The position numbers and the translations under genes were made by a program. Below are positions 24,726 through 36,479 of a stretch of DNA of 64,000 nucleotides, piece after piece; the first letter of the stretch is position 1, and the number at the start of each line of letters is the position of its first letter. The notes under the pieces are model-generated. The model saw only the letters and a program-made list of their open reading frames with translations. It had not been told where the DNA came from and searched no databases. Source of the DNA: Pezicula radicicola (lineage: Eukaryota > Ascomycota > Leotiomycetes > Helotiales > Dermateaceae); NCBI GenBank assembly GCA_003008705.1, contig PDUO01000048.1, positions 71,183 to 135,182 of the forward strand. Direction: 5' to 3'.

Positions 24726-24931
24726 TGAAACTGACGGATATAACTTAGCATAAAGCTTCTTATAGTATCAAAGGTGAAGGAACTTCGTCTTCTTAAGACA
24801 TACTTCTGAGAATATAAATACGTTGCTTCTTCCCCTCTTTAAACATTAGAATCATATCACGTTCGCAACACACTACACAGGAAATTCATCTACCTTCAAT
24901 CCACTTTCTCAACACCATCGAAATATTCAAC

Positions 24932-25739
24932 ATGTTTGCTAACACTGTTGCTGGAGTTTTTTTCGCCTGTCTTATGACTACAGTCACTGCTGGAGACTTG
25001 AATCAAGAATTTCCGGCCATTGTTAAGGTTGTTAATGAATCCGGTAAATCAATCCTTGCTTCCAGAATTTGAATTCATATAGCAAGCTAATTACGTAGTT
25101 GGTCCCCGATTCTCTGAGCCCTTGACTGGTAGCAACAATGTGGTCTCGGCCGTTGGTAGCTGCTTTGGCTGCGTTTTTACTGTAGCTAAAGAAGTCCCGT
25201 GCATCTACAGCGCAATCAAAGACAAGGACCCGTCTCAGCTACTGAAGTGTGGAGTTGGACAAGATGATGTGAGTATTGAATAATCAAGTCATATAGGGCG
25301 TAAGACTAATCTTATAAAACTAGATTTGTAAATGCTTGAGCTGTCTCCCGGGCCAAATTCAACCATATGTACGACAGTTCTGCTCCAACCCAGTGTTTGC
25401 AAACGCTGTAGCTACTACGGAGCTTGCTGATCCCAATTTCTTCAACTCTGATGATATTAACATTAAAGCCTTCTTGGTACGTTTGTCACGTCTTTTTTTA
25501 GCCGTCTAGACAATCCTATGGCAGAAGTCCTAGACGACTATTAACACGTGCAACAGGGTGCTGCTAATGAAAATGACTTTAACGCTGCAAAGTACCATTT
25601 GCTGAAGGCTCACGTGCAAGGAGGGGATGTCAGTGCAATGGAAGTAGGCGGCCAGTGCGGAAACTGCCATATTTGCCTTGGTGCTTGTGTCAATGTTCCA
25701 TTCGTTGGTGATACCTGTGTTGGCGGCTGCGTAGGTTAA
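24932..25739 (+). CDS. Small secreted cysteine-rich protein (candidate effector)
   Basis: 205 residues from four exons (24932-25043, 25099-25268, 25324-25476, 25557-25739), all junctions in frame. A signal peptide is evident (MFANTVAGVFFACLMTTVTA, cut likely before GDLNQ). The mature part has 14 cysteines, an even number, in clusters: CFGC, CKCLSC, and the C-terminal CGNCHICLGAC followed by two more before the end. I recognise no named family. TATA-like 'tataaatac' lies at 24814-24822, about 115 bp before the ATG, and the leader is C/A-rich, as in highly expressed fungal genes. The gene sits alone between a minisatellite and a long AT-rich island, the setting in which many fungal effector genes are found. 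Its function is unknown; secretion is the only firm prediction. Confidence 0.85.
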
Positions 25740-28317
25740 GGCTGTGTACTAGAGACTGGAGAAGTTGCTGTGGTCCATGGCTCGAAGTATTAAGATCTCG
25801 ATGGATGAGGATGAATAGGTATTACAGTTTTGTTAAGTTTAAGGTGTTTTGATTTTGCTATTGTGTTTTGATTTTACTATTGGTTTTAGTAATTTTAACA
25901 CTCATTTATATACAGATTAGCTACCTGTATACTTATTATTACAAATTAAGATATTAATATCTCTAAAAAATTACTAAATATCTTATATACTATTAAATAG
26001 GAATAATAGTTATAGTAGGTAATAGGTGAATTTACTATATATATTTTAAAGTATAAGATAAAGTTAATTTAAAAGACTACTTATATATATTAGTTAGAAT
26101 AGTATTCTTTTAGTTATAAAATACATTATATAATATCTTATAACTATAAATAATACTTATAATTATACTTTTCTTTAATAAATCTTAAATCTTATTATTA
26201 AAGTTAATATTTATAGAAGCCTATATATAATAAATAGAATATATCTTATATATTAGAAATATAAACAGGTAATACTACAAGTAATAGTTCTATAAGGTAC
26301 TCGGTTAGGTAACTAGCCTAGAGGAACTATTATCTACTACTATATAACGTCGATCTTGTGTGTGCTAGAGGTATTGTATTATCACTTTGCTAGATAAAAG
26401 TCAGTGACCAATGATCACAAATTAAGAGAAGTGGTCGCCTCGTACTTTAAGTATACAACCTTGCTATTTGAATCCATTTAAATTGATGGCTACTTCACTT
26501 GAGCAACAAATATTACAACGAACTTAGTAAAACTATCTTTGATATACGAAAAACACAAATTTCTAAAAAATGCTTATGTTAGATTTTATAGTTATTTGGC
26601 GAGTCCGTCTTTTATGACCGACCGACTCTTTTCTGAATAGGTCGATGATTCCAAGCTAACCAACATTTACAACTAATCAAACTATTTTGATTTGAGTTGA
26701 GGGCACGATTACCATCAAGTGAATCCATGAATAGACGAAGCGATCCCTTCTGTTGTAACTTCGACATCAAATTGTTGCAAAAATATACTGACCAGAAGTG
26801 AAGCCAGTGTAAAGGGATTTTCCGAATATGTGCTAGTTCTTCTGGGAATTCCCTCCTTAGGCAATAGTTCTTTCTTATGGCTGACACTAAAGAGCAATAG
26901 TCACGTGTGTGTCCGATACACTAATCGAAATAGAACTGACTGGTAACATTCACCTACCGAAATTCTAGAACCTGTGCTTCGGGAAAAATATAAACTCTAG
27001 TAAGAAAGTATAGGAGAGCTTACAAACCAAGACTTGCGCAACTCATTATGGTTGCCGCATCCTTTGGTTCAAAGAACCGGAAAATAAAATGAGCTCTTGT
27101 TCCACACAACGAAAGTTTCGTACAAACAAGCACTTCTGGTCGAAACAATGCTCTACATTAGGAAGGATCGGTAACTTCTTTGGAGAACAGTACTACTCAG
27201 ATGATAAAGCGAGAACTTAGTGCATGGATTAGATGGTGTATTCTCACTTGATATTTTTTTACAGTACAGAATATAGAAAGATACTTCAAGTCTTTCCGAG
27301 TCACAGGCCACAATCCATCAGAGGAAATAGCCATACTTTAGATAGGGCGTTCCATCACAAGTCGCACAGTGACATTCGACGTGATAGAATATGACACTTT
27401 CCAACACATATGCTGGGTGAAAAGAATACAGAATCGTCATTGATAGAGCATATGCACACTATTTGGAAACCTTGATATGAGAAGGGGAAAAAATGAGTAC
27501 AGGGCGATAACTGCTTGCCTGTTAAAAACCATGCCCTTCTTTTGTGATATATTTGTCACTCAGCTCCAATTTGCACTCGTTCATTATTAATGTTAGAATA
27601 AGAGATAGAAAGCCTCAGCTGTATTGAGAAGGCCAGAGAAATTCTTCAAATGGCCAGATCTTCTTTGTTGCTATGGCCTCAACGCGCCAATCAACACTGT
27701 CCTTTCCGTTGTACCTTTTCCAGGCTAGAGACACGTTGGCTTCGTTATCCCATGCTGTCGACTTTATATAACTAAGTTTGCTAGTAGTCTTCGAGAAATC
27801 TAGGGAGAGTTTCGGATAGGGTCCTTAGATAGCTTTATCAGAACGACCAATCGCTAGGGTGTATTGTAATTGTCCTAATATAACTCCTAGAAAGCCCCCT
27901 AGTAAGATTAGGACAACTAGACATAAGGCTATAAGCATCCTAGAGGCAGGAGTTCTATCAACCTTTCGCTTTCCATTAGGTGGGCCTTCATATAGATAAT
28001 AGACGTAACAGCAGCTGGTTATTACACATTAATCCTAACGCGAGGGAGATACCAGAGCATGGACAATCAAGCCAGACAGCCTATTTCGACTCCTCGGCTA
28101 CAATTGCTATCGCCGGTATAGAAATAGTTCAAGAATTGCTCCAACTACTCTATTTCATCCGGAACCAATAATGATACTATTTAACATAGTACTACGAATA
28201 TTGACGCCATATAGTTTAGATCTCTCTCCTCGCATTTCAGCGTGTTTAAATCCGACATTTCTCCGCGGACTTCAACCCAGCAGCATGTCATTTCCGATCT
28301 CGTCTTACCAAACCCTA
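25740..28317. other. AT-rich island and gene-free repeat DNA
   Basis: About 25880-26340 is extremely AT-rich and non-coding, as expected of heavily mutated transposon DNA. From 26340 to 28317 the base composition is more even, but frames are short and unrelated to families I know. Convincing genes, RNAs and element ends were not found. Confidence 0.45.
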
Positions 28318-28640
28318 TGGATGATTATTACGCTCACTTGGGCCAAAACTCTTCCGACATTTCGGAAAGCCTTTTCTGCCGGTATAATCAGATAGTCTCC
28401 TTATAATTATAGGCTATAGCATCCCTAAAAATACGAGCTATAGTACCTCGAAAATAGAGGCTGTAGTACCCTGAAAAACATAAGCTGTAGTACCCTGAAA
28501 ATATAGGCTTTAGTGCCCTAAAGTATAGGTTATACTATATTCTTAGGGCTCTACTACTTACCGCCTTAAAAGCAGTAAGAATAAAATGCTATTTTTAGTA
28601 CAGTAAGAGTTTTGGCCCAAGTGAGCGTAATAATCCTCCA
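28318..28640. mobile_element. TA-flanked MITE, 323 bp
   Basis: Terminal inverted repeats of about 36 bp start TGGAKGATTATTACGCTCAC at both ends with one mismatch. TA lies directly outside each end (28316-28317 and 28641-28642), as for Tc1/mariner-type elements. The middle holds about six imperfect copies of a 23-25 bp unit around 'gctgtagtaccctgaaaa' (about 28405-28530). No protein is encoded. Confidence 0.85.
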
Positions 28641-28820
28641 TACAAACCCCAATAATGCTCAAGTATAAGAAACCCGAGAATCATCTGTATACCACAAAAA
28701 TTCTCTTTCCCCACGACTTGTTAAACTGTTCAACTCTTCATTGAAACCCGTATCACAAAACCTCATCTCTACTCCTCCAAACATTATATCTAAAGAAGAT
28801 CAAACACAGCTAAAAGAACA

Positions 28821-29375
28821 ATGGCAACCATAACAACCGACAACGCCTCTGCAGCGAGGCAAAAATCAACACTCGCCTTCATCAAGGTCTTCGCCACATT
28901 GTCATTGACAGATTGCCGATCAGGCCGGACCCCCAACTGTATACACCACTTCGCACCACACTCCATCGGTATCCCCCCTCTATCAAACGACGCCTTCATT
29001 GCACACCTTGAAACAATAACAACCATAATATCTTCATTCCCTTTAAAAGTCAAAGAAATAATTGATAATCCTGCGGCTAATCAAGTCTTGATTTGGTGTA
29101 CTGCTTCTCCCGTTTGGTTTCCCGAGGTTATGGCTAGTGTTGGGGAGGGAGGAGTAGGTGATAAGGAGGTTGATTGGGATTATACGGGCGAGTATATGTT
29201 TCTTTTGAGTTTTGAGGAGGGTGAGACTGGTGATGATGGGGAAGGGGGGACTTTGAAGAGGATTGAGAGAGTTGTGGAGTTTTTGGATAGTTATGGGACG
29301 GTGAGGATGCAGGGTTTGATGAAGAGGGCGAAGGAGAAGGTGAAAGGATTGAAGGAGAAGAAGGTTGATGGTTGA
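28821..29375 (+). CDS. SnoaL/NTF2-like fold protein
   Basis: A single-exon gene of 184 residues starting at an ATG in good context after an A/C-rich leader. The pattern of an N-terminal helix, RSGRTPNCIHHFAPHSIGIPP, a helix ending in FPLKVKEIIDN, then strand-like blocks (QVLIWCTASPVWFP, WDYTGEYMFLLSF) and a closing helix with MQGLMKRA fits small fungal SnoaL-like (NTF2 fold) proteins. That fold includes polyketide cyclases and isomerases of secondary metabolism, but many members have unknown roles. An acidic loop (EEGETGDDGEGG) interrupts the last strands. From about 29110 on, codons shift to a strong G/T bias on this strand, opposite to the first half, which also creates a long open frame on the other strand. 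Confidence 0.7.
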   Translation: MATITTDNASAARQKSTLAFIKVFATLSLTDCRSGRTPNCIHHFAPHSIGIPPLSNDAFIAHLETITTIISSFPLKVKEIIDNPAANQVLIWCTASPVWFPEVMASVGEGGVGDKEVDWDYTGEYMFLLSFEEGETGDDGEGGTLKRIERVVEFLDSYGTVRMQGLMKRAKEKVKGLKEKKVDG

Positions 29376-30059
29376 TTTGAAATGGGATGGGAGTGTGGAC
29401 TGTAGAGTGGGTTGAGGAATGAGGTGTTAAATTGTGGAAGCTTGAAAATGTTGAGCGAGTTTTGGTATTGAAGCTATTGAAGTGATTAGTTGGAGATAGC
29501 ATTAAGAGATCTGATGATGGCAATAAGTGGAATATGAGTTACTCATGATAGAGTTGGGATGCACAAGACGAACTAGACAATACTACATCATCTGAAAGCT
29601 AAAGGTTATTTAATGAGACCTTGTATGTGGCCGCTTAAGAGCAGAAGGTGCTTAGGTGGCAGAGGATACTAAGGTAGTCAGTCAACTTAACAGCCAATAT
29701 TTTCGGGGAAGAACAGCGCGTCACCGAGGTCAATTACTGCTTGAAGGATCAAAGTCTTGATTTTGAACTCCTAGAATTGAAACTAGTTCCTGACTGTACT
29801 CTGCAAATTTCATCTCCTTATCTTTCCCCAAGCACCCCGCCCCCCCAAACCTCAAGACTCGCATCGCCTAATCCGAACAAGCTCCAGCATCTTCACCCAA
29901 AAACTCCACCCAAAACTCCTCTGTGCTAACTTAAATCACACCACAATACCCGATATGCTAGTAAAATTACCGTCAGCACACATCCAACTCCGAAACATAA
30001 CAATGATAAACACTTACTACATGAATCACCAATCCATCTCAACTACACCATCCCTCCAT
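29376..30059. other. Intergenic stretch between convergent genes
   Basis: I see no supported gene or repeat here. The short frames present are low in complexity (Pro/Ser-rich). Confidence 0.45.
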
Positions 30060-30335
30060 TTAGAAAATCCCACCACTCCAATCCCAGAAAGCTCTCTTAT
30101 CCTTCTTCTCCGTCTTCACCTCTACGACCTCAGCCTTGGGAATAAGTTCGGAAACGGCATGGAGAGCTCGGTTTGGTGTGTGGACGATTGATCTAGCGGC
30201 TAGGTTTCCGGCAGAGGCGAGTTCGCGGGCTGCGGTGCTGTGTTCGGGAAGGCGGAATTTGTTGGCTGGCAGTGGTGTTGCGGTGATGGTTGTGGTGAAG
30301 ATGGTGAAGGCTAGGAGGAGGGATGGGAGTTGCAT
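30060..30335 (-). CDS. Small secreted protein with a Kex2-type C-terminal peptide
   Basis: 91 residues without intron. The ATG at 30335 was chosen because it begins a clean signal peptide (MQLPSLLLAFTIFTTTITATP); the frame is open further upstream, but that part reads like leader DNA. There is no cysteine in the mature chain. The C-terminus reads ...VEVKTEKKDKR followed by AFWDWSGGIF and the stop. Lys-Arg is the cut site of the Golgi protease Kex2, so a free decapeptide rich in aromatic residues could be released, as for peptide pheromones and other processed fungal peptides. There is only one such peptide, not a series of repeats. An alternative is a plain small secreted protein in which KR is not used. 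Confidence 0.6.
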   Translation of the reverse strand: MQLPSLLLAFTIFTTTITATPLPANKFRLPEHSTAARELASAGNLAARSIVHTPNRALHAVSELIPKAEVVEVKTEKKDKRAFWDWSGGIF

Positions 30336-31609
30336 TTTGACTGGCTGGTTATTGGATTTGGATGCGGGTTTAGGGTTTGCTGGTTTTCTGGTTTTCTGAT
30401 AAGGATGTTGAAGTGATTGAAATGGTAGGTCGTCGGACGATGAGGATACACGGAAGAGAAGAAAAATGAACAGGCCCGCTGCAAAGAGTGAAGTGACAAG
30501 TGATAGACCTGTGGTGATGAAGATGAAAAGAAGAAGTTCAAAATGAAGCAAGAGCAAATGTCTTGGAATACCAAGAGAAAAGACAATAAATATACTTGGC
30601 GGTCCAAGAAGTTATATACCAAGCTCACAATTCTACTTGGAACGCTCGTACATGCAGTCGGCTGACTTTTACCCCACGGCGCTCGCGTCAGCTAAAGAGT
30701 CGACTCACCCACTTAACACCACTCCCACCACATTTGAGACAACCTTATCATCCAAAAGTACGCGTTTCGTAACTTTTGGTTCGCCCGTTAATTGATTTAT
30801 TTGCCACGCTTGAAACTCTGCTCGTAAGGATTACTCGGCAGTTGGGTTTAAAATAGATGAGTTGCGCAATACGCGATCGATCCTATCGTCGGGAATATTT
30901 AGCGAGGACCATAACACTTGTTGGTATCTTTCTCATTGCAATGAAAGATATACTTCTGTACAAAAGTTTCCACACAAAGAGCATGAGCACTGACAGGAAA
31001 CAAAAGTCTTGGCTATCTAGCTATCTAGATCACAAAATCATGTCTGTGGGTGTTGAAAGATTGTTTGATGAAAAAGATCAAACGAAGAGTTGATTGGTGA
31101 TTGCGGGACTTTTTGAAACATAACGGGGGTGGTGGTTACGCAATCACTTGAATCTGAGAATACTGCTGACAAACAGTCTGACCCTCTTAAGAGCGTCTGA
31201 TATTCATATCTGGTGAGTTTTGAGATGATAGAATCAGAAGTGTAAATTGCCAGAATGTCTGCAGTTCAAATGAATCTATGGTCGAGGGCAGATGCAAAAC
31301 TAGAGAAGTTATATATTTGGAACCTTGATCTCCTTTTGCTAAATTATAAGCGACCAGACGTGGTATTTAGGCTAAGGACGAACATCACAGAATTTATGGA
31401 CTTATTCAAGTTGACAGGTCCGACAATTAACAACTGCAACCAAGAATTGAGCAATGAAACCATTCACTTTTATTTTAGCCTCTAGAGTTCTATCCGCCGA
31501 TACCAAACCTCAAACCTCAAACCTCAAACCAAATCTAATCTATGCCGATATGCAATCGAATCACCTTCTAGACCTAGACGCCAATGCCAAAACTCATCTC
31601 TATCCATCA
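30336..31609. other. Intergenic stretch
   Basis: The left end is the promoter of the small secreted protein gene and the right end the 3' region of the CYP505 gene. The short frames between (for example at 30857 and 31255) resemble nothing known. Nothing else is seen. Confidence 0.45.
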
Positions 31610-34600
31610 TCATGCGAAAATGTCACTCGAATACCTCTCGCCCTTAATTCCTTCGAACCACTTCTCGACTTCTTCGTCCGTCTTCGGCTTTCCAAGTGCT
31701 GCCGCACCTTCCTGCCAAATCTTCTTAGTTGTTGTTGCAACTCCCTCGCCAACTGCCGCGCTGCCACAGACATAGAGTTTCGCCCCGGAGTTGAAGACTT
31801 TGGTCATCTCTACCCTTTCTTCCCACAGCCTATTTTGAACATATTTGCAGCCCTTGCTTTGTTCTGGGGCTTTCGAGTAAGCGTAAAATATGTCCACAAT
31901 TCCAGCCTTTTCCCATTGCGAAAGTTCATCAACGAAGAGTCTGTCTTTGTCTGGGTGTGCGCAACCAATAAATAGATATGCCGGCGCAAGTTTTCGACCA
32001 GCTTCGATTTGACATGCGCGTTCTTGCAAAAATCCGCGGAAAGGAGCAAGACCAGTTCCAGCGCAGAACATGATAACCGGAGTTTTCTCGATATCATTCG
32101 GGGGGTGGAATGTTCCGTGGCTGGGCTTGACGGCCACATGGATACGATCATGCTCTTCCACACCTGAGAGATAGTTGGATGCCACTCCCAGGTATCGCTT
32201 CGCATCCGATGCTTTGTGGACTTTATCCAGAACAGACCAGGTCAACGTCGCAACCGTGGGGTCATGAAGTGGTGACGAGGATATTGAATACTGACGGATG
32301 CGCATTGGAGGAAGCATGGCGAGGAACTCGGCGAACGGCAGAGCGGCAGCGCGATATTCCTCCAGCAGATCAAGTGGAGAGCGACGCTTTTCTGAAATCT
32401 CACGTTCGAACTCCGGACCGGCTAATGCCTGCAACTTTGCACGGATGGCCGCATCTTCAGTGCTAGCAGCAATTGTAGCCACATTCTTCCGAGTTGCAGG
32501 CTGGCTAAGTTCGACGTATGCGCCCAATACATCCATTGCTGAAATCGGATAGCCGGTAGGGAGGGTTGTGTTAGCGCCAGACTTAATAGTCAGCATGGCG
32601 TCCCAAGGTAGGCCGTAATGCTTCAACACCCGACGGATCGTCTTCGATGGATTGATTGGCAGCACAGCTAAGTAGTCTCCGGCCTTGTAAGTCATACCAG
32701 TTGGCAACTTCAGAACGATGTGACGTTTCTCTGGTACTCCTTCGGCTGTCAAGACTTTGTTGCTCACCACAACCGCCTCTTTAACATCTTGCCTTAGTGT
32801 TGATCGTCGAGAGTTGGTGTCAATCTCGATCTCCAATCCCGAATCGTCGCTGCCATCATCTTCTCCACCAAGTGCCTCCCACAAATGCTCGTCCTGCCAG
32901 CTGTCAAAGTCATTGAAGATATCGCCAGCTGCTACATCGCCGAGGCCGATATCTGTGATTCTTGTGGCTCCATTCTGCTCAAAGCAAGTATCCAAGAGTT
33001 TAGGAACGCGGTGGAAGGTGGAAACCCAATCATCTAGTATCTAAGTGTTAGCCATGAGGTGCCGCATGTTTGAAAGGGTCAGAACTTACGATTTCCGCAA
33101 CCGAAGACAGCGTACTTGACGCCTTCCAGTCGTTTTCCACCTTCCAAGTTCTGAAGCCACTCCACAAAGTGCGCCGCATTATCCGGTGGCTGCCCTTCGT
33201 ATGATGCCGAGATCAAGACCACTGGCTGATTCTTTGGGACTTTATCGACAGCAGTGTCAAGCGGATCAACTTGAACATTGAAACCCCTTCCCGAAGCGAC
33301 TCTTGCCAAGTTTTGGGCCAACGCCTCACATGTTCCCGCATTCGAACCGTAAAGAATTGTCATGGGCTTCTTTTGCTTTGCTGGAACTGCGGCCCCCACA
33401 ACCTTTCGGTTTTTCTCTCCCTGCTCCACATCGTTGGAAATGTCAACGTGCATCATCTTCTCAAGGTAAATCGGGTCGATGTGGTCTCTGAGCGTGGCGT
33501 GCATGAAGAAGTCCTTAGGCTTCAAGGTTAGTGTCTGTTTGATCTCTAGGATGTAGCTTGGGTCGTCAAAACGAAAGTTGAATGTCTGCAACAGGAGAGC
33601 AACCGTCAAAAGAGCCTCCTGCCAAGCAAAAGGTCTTCCAATGCATCCTCGCATGCCGTTGCCGAATGGCTTCCAGCTGTTCTTGGGCAATTTTGAGAAA
33701 GGCTCATCAAGCATTCTCTCGGGCCTGAACGCCTCTGCATCTGCGCCATAGACTGCAGGGTCTCGGTGAACCTTTGGTAGCAATGCAACTACTGGCTGAC
33801 CATGTTTGACTTCGTACTTCCCACCAATAATCTCAGAACCGTCTCCCTTTGCCTGGAGCGTGAATGCAGGTGCAGTTGGTGTTAACCGCAACGTTTCTCG
33901 AAGACAGGCCTCAATATATGGGATCTTGGACAGGTGTTCAATTGTGACTGGTCCACGCCCAATTACCTCATCGATCTCGCGCTGGGCGGTTTGATATGCG
34001 GACGGGTTCTTGAGGAGGTTGTAGAATAAAAAGGACAGCATTCCGCTAGTCGTTTCGTGACCTGATAATTATGTTAGTGACGTTGGTTACAAAGCTATTT
34101 GGGCACATACCAGCAATTAAGAATGTGATCATGTTGTTTAAGATGCTAGCTTCTGTTAGTCCCTCGCCCGTCTTTGGGTCCCTGCCTAATATCATGGCAT
34201 TCAACAGATCCTTTTTGTCGGATGGATGTGCCCTTCGCTCAGCAACTACTTCCTTGGCCACATTTTTCAGTAGAGCAATATCTGCATCGTATTGTTGCTG
34301 AGCCGATCGCATGAAGTAGTTCGCAAAGGCCGGTCTCGAAGCTCGCTTCCCGGACTCTAGCAGCATGCCCACCATGGCGTCCACAAATGGATGCATTTCT
34401 TCGAGGTAGAAACTGTTGAATCGAGTATCCATAGCACACCTGTGTTTCATCAGTCCCAAGTCCGTCGAGTTTATAAGTCTAGACAAACCTACAAGGCAAT
34501 AGAATCCAGTGTCAGCCGTGTGAAATCGTCCGTCACATTAATCTTCTCTTTGGAACCAAACCTCGCCCATTTTACCACCAATTGTGAGGCTATATCGTGC

Positions 34601-35077
34601 ATTTCTCCATACATGGTCCGAATCGAGAGGGGGCCAAAGGCAGGCATTAAAACGCGATGTGCAACCTCCCTACGTTTCCAGTCAGCATCTGGGAACATGC
34701 CCTGTTGTGGATGTGTATAGATACCAATTGTGCTCTCCTGGGTGCGCTGTAAATAATCCATCCTCAACCCCATTGCGGACCTCTTCCAAGGAGCCTTGAA
34801 TGATCTTGGAAAAGCGCTTTTCGTCGCATAATTCGTCTAGTAATTCGTGGCTCGAGATAAAAAGTTTTTCTTGGCCGCCGAGGTTCAGCTTGTAGATTGG
34901 ACCTGTTTCGAGGGAAAACCCATTAGCATTGAAGTTCCCGCAGCTGTAGGAGAGAAGTGGGCGCATACCATAGATATCTGCCAATCGAACCAAGCTGGTC
35001 ATAGTATTTATCGGATCAACATCATTAATGTTGCCCAGGAAGGGCAAGCCTGCTGGACCAGGAATAGGCTCTGTCAT
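31610..35077 (-). CDS. CYP505: CYP505 self-sufficient P450:reductase fusion
   Basis: A fusion of P450 and P450 reductase, about 1062 residues, full length. It hydroxylates fatty acids near the methyl end using NADPH directly, as known for Fusarium P450foxy. Six exons join in frame: 35077-34969, 34902-34725, 34669-34493, 34439-34111, 34061-33090 and 33033-31610. Seen in order: IPGPAGLPFLGN; AGHETTSG (I helix, split by an intron); ExxR in RETLRLTP; FRPERM; haem loop FGNGMRGCIG; FMN domain start ILYGSNAGTCEALA; the FMN-domain region around FGCGN; FAD-binding RQYSISSSP; NADPH-binding GTGLAPFRGFLQER; and the C-terminus SSDIFA. There is no N-terminal membrane anchor, so the enzyme is soluble or peripheral. 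The leader upstream of the ATG is strongly pyrimidine-rich on the coding strand. Confidence 0.95.
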
Positions 35078-35210
35078 GGTGGAGAGTGGGGATTGGGGAT
35101 ACAAAGAGAGGAAAAGAAAGGAGAGGGCGAGAGAGATGGAGATTAATATGAGAGATGATTGGAAATAGTAGAGAAATATGAGAAGAAAGTTAAGGGGGAA
35201 ACTTGAAGAT
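35078..35210 (-). promoter_or_regulatory. Pyrimidine-rich leader/core promoter of the CYP505 gene
   Basis: On the coding strand, the roughly 100 bp before the ATG are dominated by C and T runs, a common core-promoter mark of filamentous fungi. A TATA-like 'atatatat' lies near 35220-35228. Confidence 0.4.
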
Positions 35211-36479
35211 GACCTTCAGGATATATATGGTTCGTTGAAAGGAAGAGCGGGAGGATCGGTTTGGAAGGGGCACCAATAGTGATGGCAGGTTCATGCCATC
35301 ATTTCTTTCCGTAGGATATGCATAAAACGGTAAGTATGGGTATCTAATAGCATGACATCCGTTTCCACGTTTCGCCTGGCTTGTGGTACTTGTGTTGCGA
35401 TCTTTGACAGCTGTACTCGCTCTACTTCACGTCCCAAACACGTCAACAAGCACCGACCCCCCGATTCGGGTTAAATATCAGACCGCACGTATCGTACGCA
35501 CGGGAGTGGCTAGAGTGGCTGATTCGAGTGCCGCACCGAGATCTTCGGGGCTGCCGTTGAAAAGTGAAGGGGTCGCCCCACTTGTACCTCTGTAAGGTCT
35601 CTTTGTGCCGAGGCAATGAGGTCTTGGGCGTAACGCAGCGTTTATAAGAAGGCAAAATGTTCACCAAGTCGGGCTTGCTGCCAGTTATGACAGACGGCCG
35701 AGAATTTCATTATTATTATTGAGTTTGACGATGCTCCATTATTCAAACAACCTCGGCTTATCGTAACGACTAATTTCTTTCCCCGTATCGCTTATTTCCC
35801 CTATCTTTATATTCCCCCCTATTCATGTGACACCCGAAAGTGGCATTTTTTATTTCGACTTTTCAACATTGCAGACAAAATCTAAGCAACCAGAAATAAG
35901 TGTAGGAGACAAGCCTACGGTTCTAAATGGAAACGGTTAAGGGGAATATCTCAGATCGCTTATTGGCTCAAGCTGCTGCTGAATATCAAATGTTACATCT
36001 CATTTACCAAAACAAGAATTACTTACATATGATGTAAGTATTTATTCCGACGGAGGATAAGTTGCCACTATTTTATAGCCCTCGAGGTACAGGTTAAACT
36101 ATTCCCTAAAAGCCCATACCTGAATTCTCAACAGAAGAAGTTTATACAGTACAAACCAATTAATACAGCAACTTGCAACGGACGAAGTAGAAAAGTGTAT
36201 ATTGAAATTGATGTGGGATGGAGGTTTTCCAACAGATTTTATACTTGCCCTTCTTCAAACTTACCTTGAAGCATAGAGAGAATGATGCAGATTAATAAAT
36301 GCTAACGACCCCACAACTAACACTTTCAATATGCCCAATTAAAAATCAAAACCCATTTTCAAATTCCCAGATTAATGCAGTCCTACAGTATCATCAAAAA
36401 GAGACCAAGAGACATAATAGCAAAGCCAAACTGTGAAATAGAACAAAACTTTTCCTCTCAACACATCCGCAACTAGTCC
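35211..36479. other. Intergenic stretch
   Basis: It holds the upstream promoter of CYP505 and the 3' end of the tyrosinase gene. I see no gene; short frames near 35383-35667 overlap on both strands and lack known features. Confidence 0.45.

Noticed and set aside
26612..26887. 91-codon minus-strand frame in the gene-free block
   Set aside because: It resembles no family, and a second frame overlaps it on the same strand; chance is the simplest explanation.
29134..29523. 129-codon Ser/Pro-rich minus-strand frame
   Set aside because: It is a shadow of the G/T-rich second half of the SnoaL-like gene.
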